Assembly (NCBI GenBank): GCA_030655135.1
Contig: JAURWC010000020.1
Span: 1-64,000 of the forward strand
Reading direction: 5' to 3'
Length of the DNA: 64,000 bases
From: Hyphomicrobiaceae bacterium
GTDB lineage: Bacteria > Pseudomonadota > Alphaproteobacteria > Rhizobiales > Hyphomicrobiaceae
The position numbers and the translations under genes are program-made. Below are positions 16,503 through 25,505 of this stretch, piece after piece. The notes under the pieces are model-generated. The model worked only from the letters and a program-made list of their open reading frames with translations, searched no databases and was not told the DNA's origin. Within the stretch, counting starts at the first letter, position 1, and the number at the start of each line of letters is the position of its first letter.

Positions 16503-16691
16503 CGGCTTGCGTGCGGCGCTGCCCCGGTTGCTTCAAGCGCTCTGATCTTTTGCACCACGCAGCCGGAAATCGGACGCATCAGCGAATGGCGATCGTGTTT
16601 GCTTATGGGATAAAGCCGACGTCCCGCCGACAGACCTGAACCGGTCCGGATGGCGCCGTTCCGATGCAAAATCACAAGATTGAGCAAGTAA

Positions 16692-16768
16692 TGGTCGGGG
16701 CGACAGTATTCGAAACTGCGACCCCCTGCTCCCAAAGCAGGTGCTCTACCAGGCTGAGCTACGCCCCG
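16692..16768 (-). tRNA. tRNA-Pro (anticodon TGG), CCA encoded
   Basis: On the minus strand a 77-base cloverleaf begins CGGGGCGTAGCTCAGCCTGG. The acceptor stem is CGGGGCG/CGCCCCG with discriminator A and encoded CCA. The anticodon arm CCTGC-TTTGGGA-GCAGG gives anticodon TGG, and the T-arm contains TTCGAAT. The flanking stretch 16503-16691 shows nothing else. Confidence 0.97.
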
Positions 16769-16987
16769 ACACGTGGGCAGTGTTTAAGCGGGGCGGGATG
16801 GGCGGTCAAGCGAGCGTGTGCGGCGGCACCAGCGGGGGCGGGCGTGCGGCGCAAACGCACTGGCGCAGCCAGCGTCGAACGGATCAGCAGGTGGCGTAGA
16901 CGGGGGCAACGGGCACGCGACCCATCCAGCGAAGACAGGGCGTGGCGCCGCGATCCGATCTTGAAACAATCGAAAACGGCTCGCGGG

Positions 16988-18103
16988 CTAGAGGCTAGGG
17001 CTATTTTGTTCGGATGCCGGGAAGATGAGGTGCGCGGTCAGCCGATCCTCGACGGCCGTGATCTGACAGCGTCCGCGCAGTTGGCGGGCGGCGACCTCCA
17101 TCAACTTGCTGCCAAATCCTTGGGGCTGCACGTGTGACGTATCAGTCCCTTCGGTCCAGAACAGATCGATATCGCCCGACGGCGTATGCGTCCAACTGAC
17201 GTTGACGGTTCCGTGCTTGGAGAAAGCGCCGTACTTGGCCGAGTTGGTTGCCAACTCGTGCAGGAAGAGGCAGATCGGCGTCACTTGATCGTGCCCTAGA
17301 GTCACGTCAGCGCCCTCGATCTGGGCCAGCTGTGCACCCGTGGCGTAGGGTTGCAGGAGCCGCAGAGCCAGATTCTTCAGATCGATGTTGTCAGTATCGA
17401 CGATCAGTGCGTCGTGTGCGCTGGCGAGCGCGGTCAACCGCGAGCCCGCGCTTTTGACCAGGTCTTCAACCGACGTCGCGTCCTTGGCAGACAGTTTGAC
17501 GAGCGCGGCGGAGACAGCAAGCGCGTTCTTCACGCGGTGATGATATTCGCGGGCCAGGATGCCATTCTCGATGGCGAGCGCGCGTGCCCGCAGCGCTTCC
17601 AAGCGAAGCTCGATTTCGTCTTCGACGATGGCGGCAAGGCCGGTCAGAATGTTGATTTCGTGCGGTGTCCATTCGCGCGCAGTTCCGCCGATGGCACATA
17701 GGGAGCCCAGGACGCGGCCATCACGGTCACGCACCGGAACGCCGACGTACGACACGACGCCGATGTCAGTGACAGCGCCGTTTTCGGATACGCGCGGGTC
17801 TAAGCGGGCGTCGCTGACGACGAACGGCTGGTTGAGCTTCACGACGTATTTGCAGAAAGAATGGGAGTGCGGCGTCTGACGCGTGGTGGCATACGGCTCG
17901 GGCAAACCACAACCACTGGCAAAGAACTGCCGGTCGGCATCGACGAGGCTCAGAAGCGCGGTTTCGACGCGCAGAACGCGGGCCACCAGCGCAGTGATAC
18001 GGTCGAGATGCGGCTCCGCCGGGACATCCATCAACGCGATGCGTTGAAGCGACGCCAAGCGTTCGTTCCAGGCTAGAACGGCATCTGCCGGCTTTGCATT
18101 CAT
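16988..18103 (-). CDS. GAF-domain HWE-family histidine kinase
   Basis: The cytoplasmic protein has 371 residues. A GAF domain (about 20-165; CKYVVKLNQPFVVSDARLDP and GVVSYVGVPVRDRDGRVLGS) is followed by an HWE-type kinase core: phospho-acceptor REYHHRVKNALAV (His about 199), ATP-binding FLHELATNSAKYGAFS, the FWTEG block, and a GFGSKLM glycine motif. HWE kinases are typical of Hyphomicrobiales and often act with stand-alone receivers or in stress and light signalling. There is no membrane segment. It is divergent from a receiver-only response regulator at 18224, a plausible partner. Confidence 0.92.
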   Translation of the reverse strand: MNAKPADAVLAWNERLASLQRIALMDVPAEPHLDRITALVARVLRVETALLSLVDADRQFFASGCGLPEPYATTRQTPHSHSFCKYVVKLNQPFVVSDARLDPRVSENGAVTDIGVVSYVGVPVRDRDGRVLGSLCAIGGTAREWTPHEINILTGLAAIVEDEIELRLEALRARALAIENGILAREYHHRVKNALAVSAALVKLSAKDATSVEDLVKSAGSRLTALASAHDALIVDTDNIDLKNLALRLLQPYATGAQLAQIEGADVTLGHDQVTPICLFLHELATNSAKYGAFSKHGTVNVSWTHTPSGDIDLFWTEGTDTSHVQPQGFGSKLMEVAARQLRGRCQITAVEDRLTAHLIFPASEQNSPSL

Positions 18104-18151
18104 TCCAACACGCTGATCAGCAACTCTGTGAGTTTCATACGTTTTTCCGGC

Positions 18152-18175
18152 CGATTGTACAATCGGGTTGCAACC
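18152..18175. promoter_or_regulatory. Two abutting perfect palindromes in the kinase/regulator gap
   Basis: CGATTGTACAATCG (18152-18165) and GGTTGCAACC (18166-18175) are each perfect palindromes and directly adjacent, in the 120-bp divergent promoter region between the HWE kinase and the receiver gene. Confidence 0.5.
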
Positions 18176-18223
18176 GTTTGCCGCTCCGCGGGTTTGTTCC
18201 TACCTGAAAACGAAAATCCGGAC

Positions 18224-18604
18224 ATGTCAGCAAAAGAGCAATACACCGTACTCGTCGTTGAAGACGAATTGCTGGTGCGTCTCGACCTCGTCGAAACGCT
18301 GCAGCGAGCCGGTTACCGGACGTTTGAGGCGGGAACCGCTCGCGAGGCGATCTCGCTGTTGGAGAAACACCCGGAAATTTGCGTGGTGTTTACCGACATT
18401 GAAATGCCAGGGACGATGGACGGCCTAGCGCTGGCGCATTATGTGCGGTTTCGCTGGCCGCCAACGATCATCGTCATCAGTTCGGGGCAAATCCGCCCCA
18501 CGCAAGAATTGCTGCCAACCGAAGTCGATTTTCTGGTCAAGCCGTACCATGCGCGCGAACTGGAGCGGGTTTTCGCGGATATTGGAAGGCGGCTAAGCGC
18601 CTGA
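18224..18604 (+). CDS. Single-domain response regulator
   Basis: The 126-residue protein is a CheY-like receiver with no output domain. Acidic pocket VVEDELLV, phospho-acceptor in VVFTDIEMPGTMDG (Asp about 60), a Ser switch in IVISSG, and the Lys in FLVKPYH are all in place. ATG 18224 starts the receiver; an earlier in-frame GTG at 18128 would add 32 unrelated residues. It faces an HWE kinase and could be a phosphate sink or relay for it. A terminator follows at 18746. Confidence 0.9.
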   Translation: MSAKEQYTVLVVEDELLVRLDLVETLQRAGYRTFEAGTAREAISLLEKHPEICVVFTDIEMPGTMDGLALAHYVRFRWPPTIIVISSGQIRPTQELLPTEVDFLVKPYHARELERVFADIGRRLSA

Positions 18605-18745
18605 CGTGGCGGAACTATAATTTCTGCCGGCGGCGCCTGGAACCAATATGCGCCGGTGTAGTTTTTGCCGGGCTAAACAGGGGAGATGGTCATGAGCACC
18701 CACGCTCCCTAATGCAAGAAACGTAAAACGCACGCCAAGCCCTGG

Positions 18746-18768
18746 AAAGCCGGCCGGAAGCCGGCTTT
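18746..18768 (+). terminator. Rho-independent terminator
   Basis: AAAGCCGGC and GCCGGCTTT form a 9-bp stem around CGGAA, followed by TATTTT on the plus strand. It probably ends the response-regulator transcript. Confidence 0.75.
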
Positions 18769-18790
18769 TATTTTGTGCGAACGCTGGCCA

Positions 18791-19018
18791 TCACTTTGTT
18801 TTCGATCGGGTAATCGTCTTGATAGGAGCACGGGGGCGCCCCGAACGCTCCGCAATCGTGCGATCCTGATCTTCGATAATGCTTTGCGCCGGCTCGTCCC
18901 CGTCGAGGCCGCCCAGGATTTCGGCGGGCACCTTGCGATTGGACGTCTGGGAGCCGTCCTCATAGAGGACGTCGAAGAACACAAATTCGTCTTTGCCCGT
19001 AGGCTTCTTGCGGGCCAT
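18791..19018 (-). CDS. Small conserved hypothetical protein, 75 aa
   Basis: The sequence starts MARKKPTGKDEFVFFDVLYE and continues DGSQTSNRKVPAEILGGLDG, then IEDQDRTIAERSGRPR. I recognise it as a small protein conserved across Hyphomicrobiales without a known function. It is soluble, charged, and has no signal peptide. A strong codon pattern and the conserved EFVFFDV and GGLDGDEPA blocks support a real gene. Confidence 0.7.
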   Translation of the reverse strand: MARKKPTGKDEFVFFDVLYEDGSQTSNRKVPAEILGGLDGDEPAQSIIEDQDRTIAERSGRPRAPIKTITRSKTK

Positions 19019-19177
19019 GGGTGAACCTCTGTCGATATGGCTGGATTTGTGCCTTGCCTACGCGCTGGCGGGCTCCAAGGCAACTTAATGTGCAGCAACG
19101 TGACAAGCGGACGCAAATTGCGGCCGGCACCGCGTCTCCTCTGGATGTTCGCGCCGAGTCGGGGCACACCGCATGTC

Positions 19178-19453
19178 ATGGACTACACGCTGTACATCCT
19201 CGCCTGTGCGGACGGCACGCTCTACACCGGAATTGCGCGGGATGCAGAACGGCGGGCGGCCGAGCATAACGGTGCGACGGGCAAGGGCGCACGCTACACC
19301 GCCTCGCGCCGGCCCGTCCGCATCGTCTATCGGGCGGCATTCGCGTCACGCTCGGAGGCGCTGCGGGAGGAAATCCGCATCAAACGGCTGACCCGGGCGC
19401 AGAAGGACACGCTGATCGCTGAAGCGGCGGCTACTGTGGCTGCGGCGTCATGA
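19178..19453 (+). CDS. GIY-YIG nuclease-domain protein (UPF0213 type)
   Basis: The protein has 91 residues and is a single GIY-YIG domain: YTLYILACADGTLYTGIARD, RRAAEHN, and the KGARYTASRRPV block, with Glu in SEALREEIRIKRL. These stand-alone proteins are presumed nucleases of unknown substrate. ATG 19178 begins the domain; longer frames add unrelated residues. The flavoprotein gene starts 8 bp downstream, suggesting cotranscription. Confidence 0.9.
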   Translation: MDYTLYILACADGTLYTGIARDAERRAAEHNGATGKGARYTASRRPVRIVYRAAFASRSEALREEIRIKRLTRAQKDTLIAEAAATVAAAS

Positions 19454-19460
19454 GCTGATC

Positions 19461-20648
19461 GTGAACGGGACCGCACAGACATTCGATGCCATCGTCATCG
19501 GCGCGGGAGCTGCCGGGCTGATGTGCGCGATGACGGCGGGGCAGCGCGGCCGCCGCGTGCTGGTACTGGATCACGCCGACAAGGTGGGTGCAAAGATCCT
19601 GATCTCCGGCGGAGGCCGGTGCAATTTCACGAACCTGCGCGCGGGGCCGGACAATTTCATCTCAGCCAATCCGCATTTCTGCCGGTCGGCGCTCGAACGG
19701 TATAGGCAGGCCGACTTCGTCGCCCTGGTGCGGCGTCACGGAATCGCGTTCCACGAAAAGACGCTGGGGCAATTGTTCTGCGACGGCTCGGCGCGGGCGA
19801 TCGTCGCAATGCTGATGGCGGAATGCGAGGGGGCGGGCGTCGACGTTCGCACCGGGCATCGCATCACCGAAGTGTCGCGCGCCGATGCGTTCCGGGTCGA
19901 GACAAGCGGCGGCACGTTTACGGCACCCGCGCTGGTGCTGGCGACCGGCGGATTGTCGATCCCGAAGATGGGCGCCACGGGTTTTGCCTACGACGTTGCC
20001 CGGCGTTTTGGGCTTGGCGTGACGCAGACGCTGCCAGGGCTTGTACCGCTGACGGCGGATGCCGCCGCGATTGGCTTTCCCGAGCAACTCGCCGGACTGG
20101 CGTTGCCTGCCGTGACGTCGTGCGGCAAGCGAAGCTTTGCCGAGAGCATCCTGTTTACGCATCGCGGATTGTCGGGGCCGGCGATCTTGCAGATCTCGTC
20201 GTACTGGCGGCAGGGCGAGACGATCGAGCTTGATCTTTTGCCTGGCACAGATGCGGCCGCAGTGCTGCAACAGCGCAAGCGGGAACGGGCAAGGACGGAA
20301 ACGAAGGGCGCCCTGGGCGAGCTGTTGCCCGCGCGCCTAGCGCAGGCGGTGGCACTGGCATACCTGCCGCCGGGGCAGATGTCGAATGTCCCCGATCGCG
20401 CGCTGGCGGAGCTGGGGGCGCGGCTGCGCAAGTGGCCGATCCGGCCGACAGGCTCGGAGGGGTACGCCAAGGCCGAAGTGACCGTGGGCGGCATCGACAC
20501 GCGGGACTTGTCGTCCAAGACGATGGAGGCCAGCCGCGTGCCGGGCCTGTTCGCCATCGGCGAAGCCGTGGACGTGACAGGCTGGCTGGGCGGCTACAAT
20601 TTTCAATGGGCATGGTCGAGCGGCTGGTGCGCGGGACAAGCCATCTGA
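19461..20648 (+). CDS. HI0933/YhiN-family FAD-dependent oxidoreductase
   Basis: The protein has 395 residues and starts at GTG. A Rossmann FAD site (DAIVIGAGAAGLMCAMTAG, about 9-28) is followed by the family signature KILISGGGRCNFTN, ATGGLSIPKMGATG in the middle, and the closing GEAVDVTGWLGGYNFQWAWS. Members are NAD(P)/FAD oxidoreductases of poorly known role; BaiN is one named homologue. It probably shares a transcript with the GIY-YIG gene. The reaction is unknown. Confidence 0.9.
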   Translation: MNGTAQTFDAIVIGAGAAGLMCAMTAGQRGRRVLVLDHADKVGAKILISGGGRCNFTNLRAGPDNFISANPHFCRSALERYRQADFVALVRRHGIAFHEKTLGQLFCDGSARAIVAMLMAECEGAGVDVRTGHRITEVSRADAFRVETSGGTFTAPALVLATGGLSIPKMGATGFAYDVARRFGLGVTQTLPGLVPLTADAAAIGFPEQLAGLALPAVTSCGKRSFAESILFTHRGLSGPAILQISSYWRQGETIELDLLPGTDAAAVLQQRKRERARTETKGALGELLPARLAQAVALAYLPPGQMSNVPDRALAELGARLRKWPIRPTGSEGYAKAEVTVGGIDTRDLSSKTMEASRVPGLFAIGEAVDVTGWLGGYNFQWAWSSGWCAGQAI

Positions 20649-20657
20649 CCGACTGCC

Positions 20658-21071
20658 TCAGCCCGCAGCTGCCTCGGCCCGCGCATTCATCTGCGCGCCG
20701 CTTGGCGGTGGGCCGAGCTTATCAAGCTCGTCGGTCTCAGCTTCCGAATAGACGCGGCTGCGCGTCAGAAAGCGGATGCCGTCGGGCGCTTCGAGCGAGA
20801 AGCCGGAACCGCGGCCGGGCACCACGTCGATGATCAAATGCGTGTGCTGCCAGTATTCCCACTGCGACTTGCCCATGTAGAACGGCTGGCCGCCGATCTC
20901 GCCCATGTAAACATCCTGCTCGCCGACCTTGAAGTCGCCGCGCGGATAGCACATCGGCGCGCTGCCGTCGCAGCAGCCGCCCGACTGGTGGAAGAACAAC
21001 GGGCCGTGCTGCTTTTCAAGACGGACGATTTCTGTGAGCGCCTTCTCCGTGGCGCTGACCCGCTCAACCAT
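20658..21071 (-). CDS. DUF779 protein, cysteine-containing
   Basis: The protein has 137 residues. The DUF779 signature is complete: GPLFFHQSGGCCDGSAPMCY, then VGEQDVYMGEIGGQPFYM, then THLIIDVVPGRGSGFSLE and GIRFLTRSR. DUF779 genes usually lie beside acetaldehyde/aldehyde dehydrogenase genes of alcohol metabolism, as here (21692-23212), but the function is unknown. ATG 21071 has a GGAGG five to six bases upstream. A second, divergent DUF779 protein is encoded just upstream. Confidence 0.85.
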   Translation of the reverse strand: MVERVSATEKALTEIVRLEKQHGPLFFHQSGGCCDGSAPMCYPRGDFKVGEQDVYMGEIGGQPFYMGKSQWEYWQHTHLIIDVVPGRGSGFSLEAPDGIRFLTRSRVYSEAETDELDKLGPPPSGAQMNARAEAAAG

Positions 21072-21130
21072 GACGTCCTCCAGACTTCGTTTGTTCGTTG
21101 TCATCAATATAGCGATGCGCGGCAAGGAAA

Positions 21131-21508
21131 TCAGCCCTCTGCATGAGAGGACTGACGTCCCTGACCCGTCCAGTCTCGCAGGCTGGGATCCAAACGGCGG
21201 CGCAGGGTGAAGTGCACGCGCTCTGGCCCCTCGATCGAAAAGCCGACACCGACGCCCTTGGCGACATCGATGATGACCCGCGCATCGCGCCAATAGCGCT
21301 CCTCATTGATCATCATGGTGACGGGCGTCTCGCCGATATGGCCGACCAGTTCATCGCGTGCGCCCAGCCGAAGCTCAGCGGCCGGAAGACAGATTACGGA
21401 AACGCCGTAGCTGCCCGATATCTGCAACCGCAACGGGCCATGCTGAGCATGCAGCTTGGCGAGTAGATCAGTTGCTGCGTCGGTCGCCGTGATCTCGTTC
21501 AGGGGCAT
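21131..21508 (-). CDS. DUF779-like protein lacking the cysteine motif
   Basis: The protein has 125 residues. It aligns with its neighbour (HGPLRLQISGSYG, LGARDELVGHIGETPVTMMI, ARVIIDVAKGVGVGFSIEGP) but has ISGSYGVSVICL where the neighbour has QSGGCCDGSAPMC, so the Cys-Cys and following Cys positions are gone except one. The two genes are a diverged pair transcribed in the same direction, 59 bp apart. The loss suggests a structural partner or a different ligand. Confidence 0.75.
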   Translation of the reverse strand: MPLNEITATDAATDLLAKLHAQHGPLRLQISGSYGVSVICLPAAELRLGARDELVGHIGETPVTMMINEERYWRDARVIIDVAKGVGVGFSIEGPERVHFTLRRRLDPSLRDWTGQGRQSSHAEG

Positions 21509-21525
21509 CCGCGCACTCTCTTGTA

Positions 21526-21603
21526 GGTTGGGTCAAGCGCAGCGCGACCCAACAGTTCTAGGTTGTGCCGTGGATGTTGGGTCGCGCTGCGCTTGACCCA
21601 ACC
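21526..21603. repeat. 28-bp perfect inverted repeat (REP-like)
   Basis: The arm at 21526-21553 (GGTTGGGTCAAGCGCAGCGC, then GACCCAAC) is repeated exactly inverted at 21576-21603, with a 22-base spacer. Each arm is itself a hairpin (GTTGGGTC/GACCCAAC). It lies between the aldehyde dehydrogenase terminator and the DUF779 genes. Confidence 0.85.
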
Positions 21604-21633
21604 TTCGAAGTAGAAAGCTACGAAGCAGAAAGC

Positions 21634-21661
21634 AAAACAGCGCGGCGTTGCCGCCGCGCTG
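21634..21661 (-). terminator. Rho-independent terminator of the aldehyde dehydrogenase
   Basis: CAGCGCGGCG and CGCCGCGCTG pair perfectly around a 4-base loop. On the minus strand the stem is followed by TTTT, 31 bp after the dehydrogenase stop. Confidence 0.8.
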
Positions 21662-21691
21662 TCGGGATCACACAACCGCAACGGCCGGGGC

Positions 21692-23212
<1,521 letters not shown>

Positions 23213-23380
23213 TGGCGTCCTCCTAGGTGACACACAGAAGCAGTCAGGGCTGCCATTTGTTATTGTTGTGTGGCGGAAACGTATCGCCCCCGCGCTAACT
23301 AAGCAAGCTGACGGGGCCAGTCTATTGACCTAAGGTCTAGTGTGCGGGCGGTTCGACTCGATCATCTGGCGAATACTGCT

Positions 23381-23400
23381 CATCACACGCGAATGTGATG
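23381..23400. promoter_or_regulatory. Candidate operator upstream of the aldehyde dehydrogenase
   Basis: CATCACA-N6-TGTGATG is a perfect 7-bp inverted repeat 170-190 bp before the dehydrogenase start. The surrounding gap 23213-23599 holds no other gene that I can support. Confidence 0.4.
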
Positions 23401-23569
23401 CGGGCCGGCCCGATATCATCTTCAGCTATTGCATCAGAACTCGGTCATTTTGAGACGATCGATGGCCAGCGGCAGTCGTCGGGGCGGACGGCAGGTTTGA
23501 CCTGACTAGTCTGTCCACGGATGCGCGCAGGCGCGCTGCGGCGTGCGTGAGAGGTTGTGCTCGTCGTCA

Positions 23570-23593
23570 GGGGTCAGACCGAGGTCTGACCCC
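23570..23593. repeat. GGGGTCAGACC palindrome (copy 1)
   Basis: GGGGTCAGACC, GA, GGTCTGACCCC: 11-bp arms. It ends seven bases from the leuA stop codon and could end that transcript. A second copy is at 56191-56216. Confidence 0.8.
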
Positions 23594-23599
23594 GTCAAG

Positions 23600-25180
23600 T
23601 CAAACGGCGTCGTGGGCCATCGCCGTTTTTTGGCGGCGGACCATCAGCTTGTTCAGGGCCGCCACGTAGGCCCGGGCCGAAGACACGAGCGTGTCCGTGT
23701 CGGCGCCGCGGCCGGTGACCATGCGGCCCTCCTCCTCGAGGCGCACGGAAACTTCGGCCTGCGCGTCGGTTCCCTCGGTTACGGCGTGGACCTGGTACAG
23801 AGCCAGCTTGGCCTCATGCGGCACCAGCATCTTGATGGCGTTGAAGGTGGCGTCGACAGGCCCGTTGCCCGTGGCGTGCACCGTCTGCTGGTTGCCGTCG
23901 ATGTCGAGCGTCAGCGTGGCGGACTGCGGTCCGTTGGTGCCGGCGACGATCTGCAAAGCGACCACCTTCATGCGATCGTTCAAGTGGGCCACGTTGTCGT
24001 CGGCCAGCGCCTCGATGTCCTCGTCGTAGATGTGCTTCTTGCGGTCGGCCAGCGCCTTGAAGCGATTGAAGGCATCCTCGAACGCGTTGTCGCCCAGCTC
24101 GTAGCCCAGCTCCTTCAGCTTGGAGCGGAAGGCGTTGCGGCCGGAGTGTTTGCCCATCACCAGCGAGGTCTTGCCGACGCCGACCGACTCCGGCGTCATG
24201 ATCTCGTAGGTCTGCTGGTGCTTCAGCATGCCGTCCTGGTGGATGCCGCTTTCGTGCGCGAACGCGTTGCGGCCGACGATCGCCGTGTTGTACTGCACCG
24301 GGAAGTTGGTGACGGCGGAGACGAGCTTGGACGCGCGCGTCAGCATGGTGCTGTCGATGCCGGTCATGTACGGCAGTGCATCGCCACGCGTCTTGATGGC
24401 CATCACGACTTCTTCCAGCGCGGCATTGCCGGCACGCTCGCCAATGCCGTTCAGCGTGCATTCCACCTGGCGCGCGCCGCCAGCGACACCGGCCAGCGAG
24501 TTGGCGACGGCCATCCCTAGATCGTTGTGGCAGTGGACCGAGAAGATCGCTTTGTCGGAATTGGCCACGCGCTCGCGCACCTGGCGGAACATGTCGCGAT
24601 ACTCATCCGGCGTGGCGTAGCCGACCGTATCGGGCAAGTTGATCGTCGTGGCGCCGGCCTTGATGGCGGCGTCGACGCACTGGACGAGATAATCGATCGG
24701 CGTGCGCGTGGCGTCCATGGCAGACCACTCGACGTCTTCCACCAGGTTGCGCGCGCGCGTGACAGTTGCGGCGATGATGTCGAGCACCTCGGCTTCGGTC
24801 TTCTTCATCTGATGTGCCAGATGGATCGGCGATGTCGACACGAACGTGTGGATGCGGCCGCGCCTGGCATGGCGCACGGCTTCGCCGGCTCGATCGATAT
24901 CCTTGTCGATGGCGCGCGCGAGGCCGGCGATCGTGGCCTTCTTGGTGCGCTTGGCGATCTCAGAGACGGCTTCGAAGTCGCCGTCTGAGGCGATGGGGAA
25001 TCCGGCCTCGATGATGTCGACGCCCATCTCATCCAGATAGGCGGCGACTTCCAGCTTCTCTTCGAACGTCATGGTCGCGCCGGGGCACTGCTCCCCGTCG
25101 CGCAGGGTTGTATCAAAAATGAAGACGCGGTCGGTGTTCGGTTTCGCGTGGGGTGCGCCCTCGTCGGGTTTCGCAGTCAT
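23600..25180 (-). CDS. leuA: 2-isopropylmalate synthase
   Basis: The 526-residue enzyme condenses acetyl-CoA with 2-oxoisovalerate, the first step of leucine synthesis. The N-terminal TIM barrel carries FDTTLRDGEQCPGATM and the metal site HCHNDLGMAVANS. The FAHESGIHQDGMLKH block is typical of long LeuA. The C-terminal regulatory domain (about 400-520) is present, so leucine feedback is expected. ATG 25180 has AAGGAC upstream. A Leu-rich leader peptide and hairpin in the 5' region suggest attenuation. Confidence 0.96.
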   Translation of the reverse strand: MTAKPDEGAPHAKPNTDRVFIFDTTLRDGEQCPGATMTFEEKLEVAAYLDEMGVDIIEAGFPIASDGDFEAVSEIAKRTKKATIAGLARAIDKDIDRAGEAVRHARRGRIHTFVSTSPIHLAHQMKKTEAEVLDIIAATVTRARNLVEDVEWSAMDATRTPIDYLVQCVDAAIKAGATTINLPDTVGYATPDEYRDMFRQVRERVANSDKAIFSVHCHNDLGMAVANSLAGVAGGARQVECTLNGIGERAGNAALEEVVMAIKTRGDALPYMTGIDSTMLTRASKLVSAVTNFPVQYNTAIVGRNAFAHESGIHQDGMLKHQQTYEIMTPESVGVGKTSLVMGKHSGRNAFRSKLKELGYELGDNAFEDAFNRFKALADRKKHIYDEDIEALADDNVAHLNDRMKVVALQIVAGTNGPQSATLTLDIDGNQQTVHATGNGPVDATFNAIKMLVPHEAKLALYQVHAVTEGTDAQAEVSVRLEEEGRMVTGRGADTDTLVSSARAYVAALNKLMVRRQKTAMAHDAV

Positions 25181-25258
25181 GGGATTTTGTCCTTGGCTCC
25201 GGGCCGGCCTCAGTCTATCGGGCCGGCAGATAATGAAAGGTCTGGCTTGTCGCGTGAT

Positions 25259-25305
25259 CCCCTGAGCGCGTCCGGGCGCGGGCCCGGACTGTGGCGGCTC
25301 AGGGG
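25259..25305 (-). promoter_or_regulatory. Leader hairpin of leuA (attenuator candidate)
   Basis: The outer stem CCCCTGAGC/GCTCAGGGG (25259-25267 with 25297-25305) encloses the stem GTCCGGGC/GCCCGGAC (25270-25277 with 25282-25289). The outer stem overlaps the leader peptide's stop codon, so a stalled ribosome would prevent it forming. No U-run follows, so simple intrinsic termination is not evident. A further GCCGGCC/GGCCGGC stem lies downstream. Confidence 0.55.
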
Positions 25306-25409
25306 CCGCTAAGGAGAAGGAGCGAAGCCTGTAGCGTGCACGCCAGCGCCCGGCCGCGAGCAATGTCGCGATCCTCGTTCGGGCCAATACTGGTAGCCAA
25401 TTGGCGCAC
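25299..25409 (-). CDS. leuA leader peptide, 36 aa with four consecutive Leu
   Basis: A GTG start at 25409 has AGGAAG five bases upstream. The peptide ends QASLLLLSGP, with the Leu run encoded by CTC CTT CTC CTT, and the stop lies inside the base of the 25259-25305 hairpin. This is the classic arrangement of a leucine-responsive leader. The gene ends 119 bp before leuA. A TTGACA element on the minus strand at 25473-25478 may be the -35 box. Confidence 0.65.
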   Translation of the reverse strand: MRQLATSIGPNEDRDIARGRALACTLQASLLLLSGP

Positions 25410-25505
25410 AGATACTTCCTGCTAGGACTGGTGTTTCCGCAAATCATGCGTTGCAGAGCGAAGACCGTAATGTGTCAAATAACAACGGTTTTTGCAAGTG
25501 GCGGG

